DNA from: Anseranas semipalmata
Lineage: Eukaryota > Chordata > Aves > Anseriformes > Anseranatidae
Assembly (NCBI GenBank): GCA_013399115.1
Contig: VXAA01000971.1
Span: 365,856-429,855, forward strand
Direction: 5' to 3'
DNA length: 64,000 nt
Positions within the stretch are counted from its first letter, which is position 1. Each line of letters opens with the position of its first letter. Below are positions 23,903-38,054 of this stretch, piece after piece. A program made the position numbers and the translations under genes. The notes beneath the pieces were generated by a model. The model searched no databases and was not told where the DNA came from. It worked only from the letters and a program-made list of their open reading frames with translations.

Positions 23903-26900
23903 GCTTCAAGACAACTTACTGAGCTGCTTGCAGTACGCAGCCAGGCTGAGCCAGCACCTCCAAGATTTCTAATCGCCTCTTCCTGCAGCCCCACTAGCAC
24001 AACCAGTGTGTTGTAAATGCAAGGTTTCTGGGAGTGCTCTCTTTTTGGATGTCACTGAAGGGTCATAGAAAATAAGTCATAGAATATAAGGACCATAGGG
24101 CTCACTGAAGGTGTCTTACCCTCCTCTGCCCAGAAGAGCAAAAATGAGACCAGCCACTAACCATGCAGTGTTTTCCAGCCCTCACAGAGCTTGTGGGGAG
24201 CTGGAGGGGGCTCAGGACAGAGTTCATCAGCTATGTTTGTATCTGAGCTCCCTATTTCAGCTGGAGCTCCCAGGGTGACTTAATGGTAGGTATACAGAGC
24301 TCTGCATGAGATGTGGCCTGAGTCCAATCCCAAGCTTCAAACTCTACAGCACAGCCTCTCATTTGCACCTCTTTGAAAATCTTCCCCAGCAGCTGACAGG
24401 TAGGAATCACTACTAGTAGTGGGATGTGGGCAGCTGCAGTCAAAAACTAGACCTCCACTGGCACTTAGGAATGATTTTCAACAATCCGGAATACAGACTG
24501 AATTTTCTATGCACAAATATTGGATGCAGTAATGTGATTAATGACAATGATGCATGAGGAAATATTTACCATGGGCTATAGCCAGAAAAGTCTGCAAAAG
24601 AGCATACATACTCCTAGCTAAACTAAATTTCACCCTGGTGTGAGAAACACCTTAGGAATGGACACAAGCTAAAACAGAGTGGACCTGGCCATGATGAAAG
24701 GTAAGGTCTCTTTCCTGAAGGATTGCTGTCTCCTGTGGTGAAACAAGAAAGCCTGACCCCGAGCCACTGCAGGGACATGTGGGGAGATGTGGCTTGGGCA
24801 GGGAGAAGGGTGATTTCAGCTCCTGAGCTTGCAGTCCTCACCATGCACCAGTCAGGTCTTAGCTCCATTTTTGGGCTCTGCCAGTCAGTCTTCAGCCAAA
24901 TCTCTGTTAGTCCAGCCCAGGGCTGGCAGTTGGAGGTGGTGGTACAAGGGATGCTACACAGAAAAATCCTCAGGAAAAACCCAACTCCAACTTGCCTGCT
25001 GGTGGCAAGCTGTTGGAACAAAACAGAAAAATCCCCCAATTTTCCAGCCCTCCTGGATTCATCAGCCCACTGCTAGGTTTGCTGATCTTCTTCCCCATTT
25101 GGTAGAACACTTAAGCCCAGCTTCCATCTAAAGGGAGAAAAACGCTTCGGCTGCGTTGGCTCACACACCGGTGTGGCATTCAGCTATTTCTCGGGTGGCT
25201 CCTTCCCTGGGGCTCTGCATCCTCCTTTTGCTCACCCATTTTTCCCACGGCATCTGCTGAACCACAGGGTTCACCGCTTCCCCTGCCCCAAAAATGGGCT
25301 GGCATGGCCCAAACCTTCTTCCTTCGCCATGCTGCTCATCTGGTGGCACAAGGGAAGCTGGAGCATGGCAGGATAAGACCTGTTTGCGAGAGCTGCCCAA
25401 GGTGAGTCTGTTTTGCTTCCTTGTTCATGGCGCCTTGACAAGGTCAGGTTGAAGCACCTGGCAATGAGTGACTAGCTCAAGGCCGCTGCGTGAGTCAGCA
25501 GCCGCGGTCCGACAGGATTCAGGAATGCTGATTGCCGGGTCTTGCCGTCACCACTGGGTAATGCTTTCCCCATGGCTGCCCTAGCAAAGCTCTCATGGGT
25601 GAGCACAACACGGAAATATCTCCTGTAATGAGGATTTCCCACTGCAGTTCTTGGCAAAGTTGAATTGCTGCAGATTTGTGAGCCTCCGTTCAGATCTTCT
25701 CTAATTCCTCTTTTGAAACCCCATTACCTCCATCTGTGTTTCCCTTTGCATCAATCAGCCATTTTTACTTGATGGGATGGATTTTTGTTTGTTTTGTTTC
25801 TTGCAAGCTCTGATAGAATTTCACAAACTGAATTTTGTAGAATCCTTCATTACTGACATCTTGTGTGCAAACAAATGCAGCCTGTATAAGGAAAAAATAC
25901 AAATCAGCACAATTTTGGTTTTTCTCTAAGAAAGCAGAGAAATTCTGAGTTCTAACCAAAGGAAAGCAGTTTCACTGAAAAAAATGAAAGAAAGGAAGAA
26001 AGAAAAAGTGATGTTAACCAACTAAAATGGCAGTACTACACCAAAATGATTCAGAAACATTGCTCAGGAAAGTATTTTTCCAGACCCAGAATTATTGTGC
26101 AGCTTCCACCTCAAGTGCATTCAATGACTGATGGTCAGACTCAGCCTGATGCTGAAGAGTGACCAAACTTAAACCCGTCAGGGCTGCTGCAGGCCTCTGT
26201 GTCCCCTCCAGAGGTGACTAAGCTCCAGCGGCAGTCTGCAGAACGGCAGACAATAATTTTGCCTTTATAAATCATGTGGTATGGGCAGTAGACGGGTCAA
26301 CAGATGGAAGTAGGCAGACATGCTAGTAAATGAGCAACACTTAGGACCATTCTCTGTCAGTGAGGTCAACTGGGACGGAGCAGCCCTCACCCATTATATT
26401 CAGCTCCCATAACTTCTAAAGCAGGGTGTCTAGTGACAAGTGGACCTGGATTACGCCAGCTCCCAGACCCATTGGAAGAGTGTTAGTCACCCTGGGCCAG
26501 GCACCGTCCTAACAAGCGAACAGCATTGATGACCAGGGCCAGAATTCCTCCGGACGGCCTCGGTGCCAAAGCTGCTGTCCTGAGGAGTGGCACTCGTGGG
26601 CAGGTTTGCAGGAAAGCGGGCTGCTCACCCACCCAGATGCAGCTGTGTGGGCTTCCCCCAGCCTGAGGGGGCCCGTTCCACGGCTCCTTTCCTCTCTGCG
26701 CCAAACCTAAGTGTAACCGAAATTCTACATGTTCCAGGATGAGAGGGACGCATTTCACAATGTGAGCCAAGCATTGCTTTAAAAAAATGTATTATTTTAT
26801 TTACCAAATTGCCGCCTATTTTTAGGACTTGACAGACTTGGTCTAGTCATCCAGCAAGCTACATAATTGTTTCTTTATGAGAGATGCTGACACCTAGAAG

Positions 26901-29900
26901 AAAAGAAGAGTTATGATGTGATCACTTTTGAATTAATTTTGTCTGGTGACATAACATTTCTGAAGTGTTTTTTGTTATTGTTGTTGTTGCATTGTAAAAA
27001 TATTCTTGGTCATTTCAGATTACATGGAAGTTTTGACTTGTAGTTATGGTGACTTTAAACATCCTTGACAAAGAAGATATATTTTTTTCTTTTCAATTTG
27101 CAACAAAACAGTCTGATCAAGAAAGCTCTATTCCAGAACCTCTTAGCCAGACTTGATCATGAATTATATAAATGCATTTCTTTCAAAATAAACCCAAAAG
27201 TAATAGAGGTGTTGTCACATTTTTAATAGTAAATGTTATTTACGATAATTATCAAAAAAACACCCTCATGTTGTAACCACGTGAGCTTTTGATTCCTGTA
27301 AAAAGTGGAACATAACTAATATGTTTATGTGTGCCACATGAGTTACAATTGGTTATCCATTACATGTCTTATGTGTGGGGAAGGAGAGGACACGCTCAAC
27401 AAGTAATGCCAATTGACTTTATGGGTGCAGTGACAAACCCGACTTGAAAATGCCCAGTATGATGTTTGAACACGTTGTTCCTCAGGGAGGACTGCTAGCC
27501 ACAATAAGCCTGCTGAAATTCGCTTTCAACCCATGGCAGCAGGCATTGTGTGGATCCCACTGATTTGCCCTCTTTGCGTGATTTCATTGTTAGGGCCAGC
27601 TTTTGTCACCTTTCGTCGCTCCTTGGAGTACTGAGGCTTTGGGAACCAGCTCCGGACAGCTGCACACCCCACTGGCGCTGCTGGAAGCAGGAGTGAAGCC
27701 TGGTAGTTTTGCAAAGCTTTGGTCCTCCTCCCCGTCTCTCCTTCCAACTGGTGAAGGAGAATGGTGAATCTCTGACACTTCAGACAACCAGGACCGGCAA
27801 CGCAGTATTTGGAGAAGAAATCTTCCCTTTGCCCTTGAAGCACACAGTAGCGTGGTCAGCTACCTCTTTTCTATCCAGATAAGGGAGAGCATCAAGATTT
27901 TCACACCTGAACAAACTTAAAAAGTTAGTCAGACACCAACTATGGGCTCATCTAATAGCAGTTTCATCCTAAATGTGTCCCACTCTGCACTGAGGGCAAG
28001 ACATAGGATAGAAATAGTTTAGGTTTTAAGTCAGCATAACCAAGGAAGCCCGAGCTAGCAGCGTTCCTCCTGCAGCCGAGGAGTCGATTACTCAGCAGAG
28101 CCCTGCGTTAGCACAGCCTGGCTGTCTGTCATACCATACAGCCCAGCATGGGAACCGTGTCAGACTGCTCACAGGAGGCTGCCCATCCCTGCCTTGGAGA
28201 AATCAGTTCCCATCCATACCTTTTGAGCAGACATCCATCCTCCTCCCCTGGCAGTCCATGCTGATACTGTCAACAATGCAATGATGTTTCTCTAAATTAG
28301 GGAAGCAGCAAGAGCCCTCACTGCACAAAAACAGTGTACGCTGTTCTCTGTGAGATGCATCAACTGTGTGCTGGTGTGAAACCACACTTCTGTTGTTTGT
28401 CCCCCTATTTTTTGCATTCCCCCTAGAGCCAGTGCACTTTACAGCTTTATCCAGCTCTGTATGTGGATACTTCCAAATTGGACTTGTATGTCAGCAATGC
28501 TTTACGTAAAATAGTTCTACCTCTCTACAACAGTATCATTGTCATCAGCTTATTCCCAAGTCTTGAGAAAAGCAGGTGGAGATAGTTACAAGTGACTCCT
28601 GCAAAAGAAAGACATTTTGCTGATGTGTGAAGGGAGGAACTCTCAGGAGTTTCCCGTTGACTTTGGATGAAGTTGCAAACCACAGCTGGTCCAGCAGGTC
28701 AGCCACCCACAAGAGCTCCAGGGGCTCCCGACAGATGCCAAGCTCTGGCTTCCTACCACACCCTGCTGCTTCCAGTTCCTGGGTACTTCCTCCCTGCTCT
28801 GACAGGAGACAATCTGTTACCCTTTATACACATTTTTGCCAACTCTTGTCTAGACCAGAGCAATGCCATATCTATGAGCAAGAATCCACGAGCCCTGAGC
28901 AAATTTCAGCACGTACAGAAGGCAGTGACACTCCTCCTCAGACTAGGGCAAGTACCTTAGGACAAGTACCCTCTCTTTTGTTTTCATAAAATGCTGAGTC
29001 CAGCCCAAGTCTCTTATCTTCAAAGCACTCAGTGGCCTAGGTCCCAAATTCACCTAAGGTTCCTGTATGAGAACTGTGATGACCAGCTTTGCTCCTCACT
29101 TGAAAGAGAATTTCCTGCAATGATAAACCCTATTTAATAGGGAATGAACTCCCCCAGAAACTAAGAGCAGTACAACAGCATCTTCTGTGCTATGCCCAAG
29201 ACCTATGTTTTAAGGCTTACTCTTTTCTACTGCACACAAACAGCAGCAAGTACATTTAAAACAAAAATTCTGCCAAAACAGCACAGTGCACTGCACCTGT
29301 AACTTTCACCCTGGGGAAGGGATGGGACAGAAAGCACGTTGCTCACGAGACTGTGGTCATGTTGTTCAGCGCATGGCTGGAAGGCCCATAACTACCCAAC
29401 TGCTATCTCAGTAATACAGGCTAGAGAGCACAGCGGGTGCCCGTGCAGCCTGTGCTTTGTTGTTTATAGCATTCATGGTTATCACATTATCGCTTGTGAG
29501 CTTGGTAGGAGAATGCCTGAAGGTCGAACGATTATTTCGGTAGGCCAGGTAGGTCCTCTCATCTCTCATCTGCTGTAAGTAAATGAGCGGCAGCCCGGTC
29601 CACGTGGAAAGCTCAAGTTACACACCGGTATTGTCCCAGGCAGGGCTCAAGCAATCGGAGGTCAGCAGACCTCCAGCATCCAGCAGCACCTCTGTGGATT
29701 AAAAGCAGGTAAGAGCCCGGTGTCGGCTGCGTTTGCTCACAGGTGGCAGCAATCTTTCAGACAGACCCCAGAAACTCTGATCCATATCCAAATACTTGTA
29801 ATGTTAAAGTGTGGTAACAAAGCTTTTTTCACCTGTCCTCATGCATTCATCTGTCACCAAAAAGCATGAGCAAAAGTAGGCACTTACAATCTGAAGAAAA

Positions 29901-30225
29901 TTATTTGCTACAGGAAGGAGAACATATTCGGGGATCTTAAAATGGTTTTCATATCTATTCAGATTGACACCTAAAAGGGGAGTGCTCTTTTCTCTTTCTA
30001 AAATGCTAGATATCTGGCTCACTCCTATGCAGACTCCCAAAATACATCCTTCTGTTATTGCTACCACTCAGAGGGAAGGGGCAGTTCTGAGAATTGATCA
30101 TGAAGCCATCAGGGCCTCATGTTTGCTGAATTAATTTCCCGTACTCAAAGCTTTAGTATGATGGTCTATAGACGGATGGGCATTCAATATGTAGTAAAGG
30201 AATAAAGGTCAGTGTTACTTTTGAT

Positions 30226-30288
30226 CAATAAAATAAAATAAAATAAAATAAAATAAAATAAAATTAAATTAAATTAAATTAAATTAAC
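30226..30288. repeat. AAAAT then AAATT microsatellite
   Basis: About seven AAAAT units pass directly into about five AAATT units, a compound pentanucleotide repeat. Confidence 0.95.
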
Positions 30289-30399
30289 AATAAAGTAGTT
30301 TGTGCTTCTTGACAATGGTTTCCTGAAGCCTGGGTGTAGCTGAAGACCCTATTCTTAGGACAAGGATTCCTTCATACTAGTAACTTTCATCAATCGATT

Positions 30400-30434
30400 T
30401 GATATATATATATGTGTGAGTGTGAGAGAGAGAC
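30400..30434. repeat. AT/GT/GA compound dinucleotide repeat
   Basis: GATATATATATATGTGTGAG followed by TGTGAGAGAGAGA. Confidence 0.85.
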
Positions 30435-33400
30435 AAACAGAACAAAAATAAACCTTTGCATTTCAAGAGCTCCGAAGGCTTGAGCAAGCAAAATGGCACA
30501 AAGTGTCATTGCCTTCAAATAACCTTTGAACTAGGACTGCCATGCAGAAAGATATATTTCATAATATAAAAGATAAACAGTGATGTGAAAGGCAGATTGG
30601 GACATGCACTCAAGCAGAAATAGCTTTTCAGGGGGTAGCTCTGTCCACCATTTGGTACAGTTTCAGCTGTCCAACCTGTGCTTCACAACAAAATATAGCA
30701 TCACACAACCAAGATGGGCTGGATGTTATTTAGATCCCTCTTATACATCCATTGAAAAGGAGCCCTTACCAGACAAAAGTAAACATTATCCCATCACCAA
30801 AACTTTTTAGTAAAGCTTGGATTCTGTTAATGAAGAAAGAATGACAGGAAACATTGCCACACATTGGGCTCAAATGTACCAGCCTCACACCACCGTCACT
30901 GGATGGTGACAATCTCCTCCAGCACAGCAGGGGTTACCAGGCTTCTTCACTGCTTCAGCACAGCTTAGGAAAACAACAGAAGACTAAAGAAACCAATTCA
31001 TGAATAAATGCCCTAGCAGTAATAGACTGAAGGTCAAAATCTGAGCCTGGTCTATGGCTCTATTGTATTTGGATATCAAAGCAGATATCTGAAGTATGCA
31101 TGAGTATGCACTCATTCATTAATAGGGGTTACTATAGTACATTTTGTCCTGATCCTTTTTTTCCCTCAGCTCAGTGCTCTCTCCAATGGAGAGGTCCCAA
31201 GGAAGGTTACACTGATGCAGAAAGATCAAGTCGTGCCAAGACAATGATGATCAGGCTTGCAAAAGAGCTCAGTTTCCATGGAGGCTCCTACGTGAAACAA
31301 TCCAAATTTTGCAGAGACTTCATCCAGAAAGACCTGCTAAAATCAGTTTCTGAGAGCTGCCGAGTTCTACATACTAACAAAAGAACAAATATAAGAACCC
31401 GATTAGAAAACCATGGCAAGTCCTTTTTGTTTCAGAGTATCAGAAGTTACTGTAAACAGCTGTGATTAAAAGCCACACGGACTTTGCAGTATGACTAGCA
31501 GCAGCACAGATGAGGCAAGCATTGAAGCTGGCCACAGCTTAGGCATTTTGTCCTTTCTGCTTCAGAGGCTTATGAACCATGGCTTTTGGGGAAATGCACA
31601 AATAGGTCGTTCTTCTCTGAGCTACAAAGCCTGTGGTTAGACCACGTTGAGCTGGAAATGTAAATTCTCACAAGCCTGCAAAATGCTTTTTGTTGTCACA
31701 TGTAGAATTAACGGCAGTATTTATGAGGACCAAACAGATGAAATATGAGGTTGTGTGTGCTGACTACCTCTGCCCTTGAACAAAACTTCCCATGTCCTTA
31801 TACTTCGGGCATATCTGCTAGAGCTGACAGCATGCCTTTTACACTTGCGTTAAACTGCAGGAAAATCTTTCTACTGTGAAAGTTCGAGCAGACTTTCCTG
31901 TTTTCAACTAAACCCGGATGCTGCACTTAATAGACAACAACACCTCTCTATTTATCCAGATATTTTTAATTTATTAGAAGCAGTCATCCACAGTATTAGC
32001 TGTTTTATAATTAAAATACACAAAAGAACAGGATTAACTGGCAGAACACAAGCAGCTACCTACCCGACAAAAACACACAGGGCAAAATACCACATTTAAT
32101 ACTATTAAATGCTATAAATAAAAAAATGCTAATAATGAAAAATTACTTTAGGTTTAACCATGCATGGCTTCTTTCCCATCCTTTTATCAAAGGGCTAAGT
32201 TTTTTTAGCATGCACTAATAGCTGACAAATTGGGTTTTGGGAGACCGAAAAAGCTTTGTCACACACATGCCCAGATGATCTTTCTTTCTTTCAAACTAGC
32301 AGACAGTGAATACTAACCCCTCTGTCATTAATGTGTTCATCCATCCCTTATCTGAAGTTCTTCCTAATTCCTTAGATTTCTCCCTGAAGATGATAGCCCA
32401 CTCTTTAATTTGAGTCATCTCTTATTTCATTCATTTGTTGTGTGTAAGAAAAAAAAATGAATGAACCTCTGTAGAGCAATAGTAAACAAAGTAACATTTG
32501 ATTAAATCTTGTTTACAAAGTAGAATTTGGCCCAAAGATAGTTAGAATTTTAATAATAATTAATCACAAGACTAAAAAAGGAAAAAACTACTCTTTTTGT
32601 GTAGATCTAAGACAGCATTAAATTGCTCACTTAAAATGGAATGCATAGATATGGCATCATTTTTTACCTGCTAAAATATGATGTTACTCAGACCATTGTT
32701 GGCACGCTTTTAACCCAGTGAAGGAGCTGATGTACCAGGCAGAACACTACAAAGCTTTGCCAATGGCTACTGGTGTGTTTTACTCTGATGTTTCAGTGTC
32801 TCGATCGGGCAGGGCAGCCCGCCTTTCCTGGGAGTTTCTTGGCAGAACCCTTACTGGAGGTCCCTGGACATTTCTAGCCAGGCTTTAGCAACCTGCAGGA
32901 AAGGAAGCTTCCCCTTGATGTGGTTTTGTTGTGTTATACCGCTTGTGTGCTAGGAACTGCCAGCGAAGGAGAGCAGCCGAAGGAGGCCCCAAGATGGAAA
33001 GGGAAAGAGGAAAAAGAAATCCTTTGAATGGCAAGGCCTGGATGAGGGTTTCAAAGGTGGGAGATTCCTTCAGAAAAAAGTGGGGTGGAGATCCCCCTTC
33101 TCCTTGGCCTCCAATTAAAATTAAAATGAAAGAACCCATCAGAGTGAGCCAAGGGTCAGGGAAGAAAAAGTTGTCAACATTCACTCCTCCAGAGCAGCTG
33201 AGGCTCACCTACAAGGGACATTGTGGTCCCTTAACTGTAACAACCTAGCTTCTGGGGTGCACCACTGCTGTCCATTCTCTGCCTGCTCGTCCTCCCCGAG
33301 GTAGAAGAAAATAAGGGGATGCTGATACATCCTACCAGATCTTGTTCCAGTATGGAGTCCTTCCCATTTAACATGGGTAAATATTAACTGCATGGAAAAC

Positions 33401-34715
33401 AACATCTGGGGCTTAGGTATGCAATAGGCATTGCAGAGACAAGTAATACTGCAGTGAGATAAACTCTATGTATTATTTATTTATTGTTTTCACTTGGTCA
33501 AGTTACATTTCTACACAGACTGCAGCCATAAGTGTAATGGTAACGTCCCATTAAGATGCAGCCTCTGAAAAGAAGATGTTCTGCACTTTCTAGACTTCGT
33601 TAAGAAGTGACCGTGCATAGATCGATAAACTAGTTGTCATGAGGCTCACTGCAGTTTATGGAGAGGTTTCTTAACTACTTGTATCCTTAAATGCACTACT
33701 GCATGTAAATGGAGTGGATAATAAAATAATTCCAGAGTAACCTATACAAAAAAAGCATTTAAAATTTTAAATTTTAAGTTTAGAAATAAGATTAGAAAAA
33801 GACAAGATGTCTGCTGCAGAAGCATAAAAAAGTATGCTGTAAGATTATCTGAAGTCATTCATATAGACCACTTGACTGTGACCGCAAATTATATCATGCT
33901 GTTTTCCAAGAGTTACTCATAGCTAAAATTGTGTATCTTCTCAGACAAAAGCTTTATGCATTTCTAACAATATATTAGCATCTCTTTCAATTAAGAAAAC
34001 AACTAAAGATTTGACTAAAAATATTTTTCTCTGTGGCCCCTGAGACATCAAATGATGAAAAATACTTCTAATACTAATTTATTGTTGCACAATTGAAAGG
34101 GGAATGATCCATTGTCTACTTGATTATTTTCAGCACAGCAGAAATACATTATAAATATTTGAAAATTTAAAGATATACAAAAATTGAACGTTTGAATTTT
34201 GAAAATACAGCATAGTTTGTGAATTTTAATTTGGAGGTTTTGCTACCCAACAACAGGAAACTAATGTATGAGTGCTTCCAGGCAGCTGCCCAACTTACTG
34301 TAAAATGTAGCAAAGAACTTCGCAGATACATTATCATTTCATCTTGAAAGTTGAATAGCTGAGGTCTTTCAATGCATTTTCCTCATCTGTCAAACACTTT
34401 TCAGAATTACAAGGAAGATTTTATTGTGTCATATTTCACTACATTGAAATGATGAGGCTCTTGTCCACAAGATCCTGGCCTCTGTACCCTAAAAGTGAAA
34501 AAATCTTAAAATATTGACTAGGTTTTCTTTTATATACAGCAGGTTTGGAAAAATAAGTTTCTTTTGTACAGCAGATTAAGATTCTCCATTGGCAATTTTA
34601 AAGTTGTTAAACTTGACAAATACAAGAATGGTGAAACGGCATGACTTGTCTTGCACTGTATCCTAAAAGTTTGTTATAATCAGTTTCAAAATTTTCAAAA
34701 CTTAAGAAGTTTTAA

Positions 34716-34872
34716 AATCACAGAATCACAGAATAGCAGAATGGCTGAGGTGGGAAGGGAGCTCTGGAGGCCACCTGGCCCAACCCCTGCTCAATCAGGG
34801 CCACCCAGAGCAGGCTGCCCAGGCCCATGTCCAGGCGGCTTTTGGAGATCTCCAGGGAGGGAGACTCCACAA
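34716..34872 (-). mobile_element. CR1 LINE 3' end, divergent subfamily
   Basis: The + strand begins AATCACAGAATCACAGAATA, then GGCTGAGGTGGGAAGGGAGC and CTCTGGAGGCCACCTGGCCC, a CR1 3' region of a subfamily different from the copies at 23 kb. It ends GGGAGACTCCACAA. Only the 3' UTR remains. Confidence 0.88.
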
Positions 34873-37307
34873 ATCAGGACCAGATGATTTTGTATGCATT
34901 GAAGCTTATGACATTCCTTTATTCATTGAAAGACAAATTACAACAAGTGACTTGAGATAAAGTGTATTTCTGTAAAAACTCACTTTGGCGAAAGAGAAAA
35001 AAATCAGTTTGTGGTATGCATTTGCTCTTCAATATTTATCTCCACATATTTATTTCAGCAAACATGAATAGGTTATTTTCTCAAAAGAAAAGTTGCCTTT
35101 TTGGCGAACAGTAAGCATTACTGTGGGTTTGAAACATACTGCAAGGCTGGAGCTATATTGTCTGTATGAAGAATACAGCATACTGAGAAATTCTGAGGAG
35201 CCATCTCACATTCCCAGAGAGTTTTTTATTAAGAATAGTTTTAAGTCCCATCTTCGTATCCTTGCTTTTTCTCATTTTCACAGCTTCTGGAAGTTATGCA
35301 GTCTGGTCTGAACTCAAAGGTGGCAGTAGAAAATATATTTTGTTTTATAAACACATTTTGGCAAACTGGAGAAACTTGTTACATACTGTTTCTGTCAAGA
35401 CTAAGCTTCAAATGAAAATGAATTTCGACTTCTATACACAAACTATTTTATAAAAATTGTGTTAAAATTTGATCAAAAAATATAATTAAAAAAAATCCAA
35501 GGACATATTGAAAATATTAAAAAAGATACTAAAGCACTGTGAATTGTCTATATGGGGGCAGTGGAGTGCGTTTGAGAGAATAATGTATGAGGTAGCTTCT
35601 CTTACATGTCTCTTAAAATAATTTTTTCCATTATTTTTTTCCATAGCTCCACCTTCTGTGCAGGAAGGAAGGTCACCCTACCTACCACCACCTGCAGTCA
35701 CAAGAACGGTCCCTGAGCAGAGGGTCTGTTCGTTAAGGTTGCCCGGATCCACATTTTAGATTTTAACATTCAGCAGTGATGCTATTCAAAATAAAAGGGC
35801 AAAGACCATCTCAATAGTATGAAGTGCAAAGGCATTGTGCTCTCCAGGTGGACTCCTACTTAGTAACCAAGCAACCATATCCTGCATCTCTAGCTCACAC
35901 ACACTCATCTCACCAGAGGATTTTCTTTGTCTAATTTTACCTTGAATCATTTGAAGAGCTGCAGATTATGTCTGAAATATGCTTGTTATGAAATTGTGAA
36001 TTAATTATTTCAGTGAATAATCATAGGTCTGCAAATAATCTAATTTATTAATTTTGTAATCCACTTAGAAATTTTCAGCTGGGAACATATCTTCTGTAAT
36101 AAATCAAGTAGCTTTAATTTATACCTCATACACTTTTTGATCTACATCGATACACTGTTTTAAACTAATAAGGAGACTGTTAATGTTAATTGTCCCATGG
36201 ACTGTAATATTGTCAAGTTGTGCTTTGCTTTATCTTCAGGGATCATAACACTTTATTTGAATAACTAATCAAAACAAAGTCAATAGAAAATTTTGAACTG
36301 CCTTTTGGTGACCGAACATTTGAATTAAATGTTTGCTTCTCATGAGTAAGTCACATGGGAATTCTCACAGAGAAGTATTATGCTAGTAAAGCTCAAATGA
36401 TCACGTACTCATAGAAAATAAATATGAAAGTCTTACAACCACAGCTAAATAAAAAATCCCTTTTGAATGCAAATGAACATTTAGGGTATGTATTCACTCA
36501 GGCCTTGTTCATGCCTTGCTCGTGCTAAGTCTTTGTTCATGCAAAACTCCAATAGTACTAACTGGAGGGCCAGTCACATGTTAGAAATAGCACACAGTTG
36601 AAATAAGAAGTTTGCAGCAGTTGAAATGTTTTATGTAAGCCACCTGAGGAATGCTTAGCAAAAAGGAATGTATTTGTAAGTGTCAGGAATAGCAAGAGTA
36701 TAGTTCAAGATCAGGACCACAAATCAGGACCATAAGTCAAGGATGTTGACTGGCCCATAGTCCCACCACATCTGCTCATTCTGCAAAACCCCTCAGAGCT
36801 CCTTCACGTCAGTGCAGAACTGTAGAAAAAGCTACAGAGTACAAACACACAAGCTGGTCAAAGGGGGATTTTGTACCAAATGTTTCACAAAGCTTGATTT
36901 TGTAATTTATTCTGATGGAAACATATAGTATAAATTTATGTAAAAGGCATTTTCTTATCCTAATCTGTATCAGTCTAACCTAATTTACTATATTGGGAAA
37001 AAGGAATATGCTCTCATTCTAACAGAGCAATTGTTCCCAACCTGTATTCAGCTTGGTGTTTGCTGTTTGTTTAGGATCCAAAACAATGTGTGTGGGTTCC
37101 CAGTAGCTTTATTTGTTCTAGCTGCATCAGATGATCTACGAAAAAGGTACTAATTCCCTTTAAAAAGCTTGTTGGGGTTGTAAACTGCTCCAGCTACAGC
37201 AACACTACTACTCACAGTGTAAAGAAGTGTTCTACTTATCTGAACAAAAGCCAAAGATAGACAAGTCACAAATGCTTAGGGCAATTAAGAAAGAGACCAT
37301 GCAGCAG

Positions 37308-37398
37308 TCACAGAGCACTGGAACCATCTGGGTTGCAAGGGATGTCTGGAGATGCCAAGTCCACCACCTGCTCAAAGCAGAGTCCTGGTAGATCTGAA
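37308..37398 (-). mobile_element. CR1 LINE 3' fragment, degenerate
   Basis: TCACAGAGCACTGGAACCAT, then GATGTCTGGAGATGCCAAGT and CTGCTCAAAGCAGAGTC fit the usual CR1 3' end (TCACAGAAT...GGTTGGAAGGGACCTCTGGAG...TGCTCAAAGCAG) with several changes. Confidence 0.6.
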
Positions 37399-37994
37399 CA
37401 TCTCAGATCCTGGGGCTTTCAGGTTTTGTTATTCCCACAGTGGTTAAGTGGTAATGCTTATCAAGTCTGTTATGGTATTTTCCCTTTCTCTAGAATTTAT
37501 TGTGGGTCTTGGATACAAATATTAAATAAAAATGTCATAAATCATGCCATCTCCAGTTATATTTTGTAGTGTTAAGGATGAAACAAGATTTGTTAAAGAA
37601 TAATAGCAATTTAAGGCTTACAAATTTGGAAAACAGTTATACAGCTGTACACAGTTCTAGTTTTAATCTTATCACTTCTGACACTAAACGTATAAAACGT
37701 TTCCTTGATGTGCCTCTTTAGTCTAAGAAATTCAAATGGTGGGAAGATGAAGCTACATCAGTCATGTAATACATGCTTTATATTCAAAGAACAATTGAGG
37801 CAGGACTTTTGTTTGTTATAATAAAAGTCATTCTCAGAGGAGATTAACTGTTAACTGCATTGTCATTTAATTATGTCTAACTTATTATATTGAAGCTTTC
37901 AACAAACACTTTCAAGAAAATTATTGCTTAATCTAGCTATTTAAATGAAATATTTTTATCTGTCATTTTTAATTTAATTTTTCCCAGTGTTGTA

Positions 37995-38054
37995 CAAAAC
38001 AAATACAAATGCAAAAACAAATGCAAAAACAAAAACAAAAACAAAAACAAAAAC
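37995..38054. repeat. AAAAC microsatellite
   Basis: Imperfect ACAAAT/GCAAAAAC units resolving into pure AAAAAC copies. Confidence 0.9.

Larger units (their letters stand above)
23903..34715. other. Intergenic, no gene seen
   Basis: Short unrecognised ORFs only, plus simple repeats at 30226 and 30400. A weak CR1-like scrap may lie near 24060-24140. 31950-34700 is AT-rich and nearly free of recognisable repeats. Confidence 0.6.

Noticed and set aside
31100..31465. 121-codon + strand ORF as a gene
   Set aside because: No recognised domain, no splice or promoter context, isolated in AT-rich DNA.
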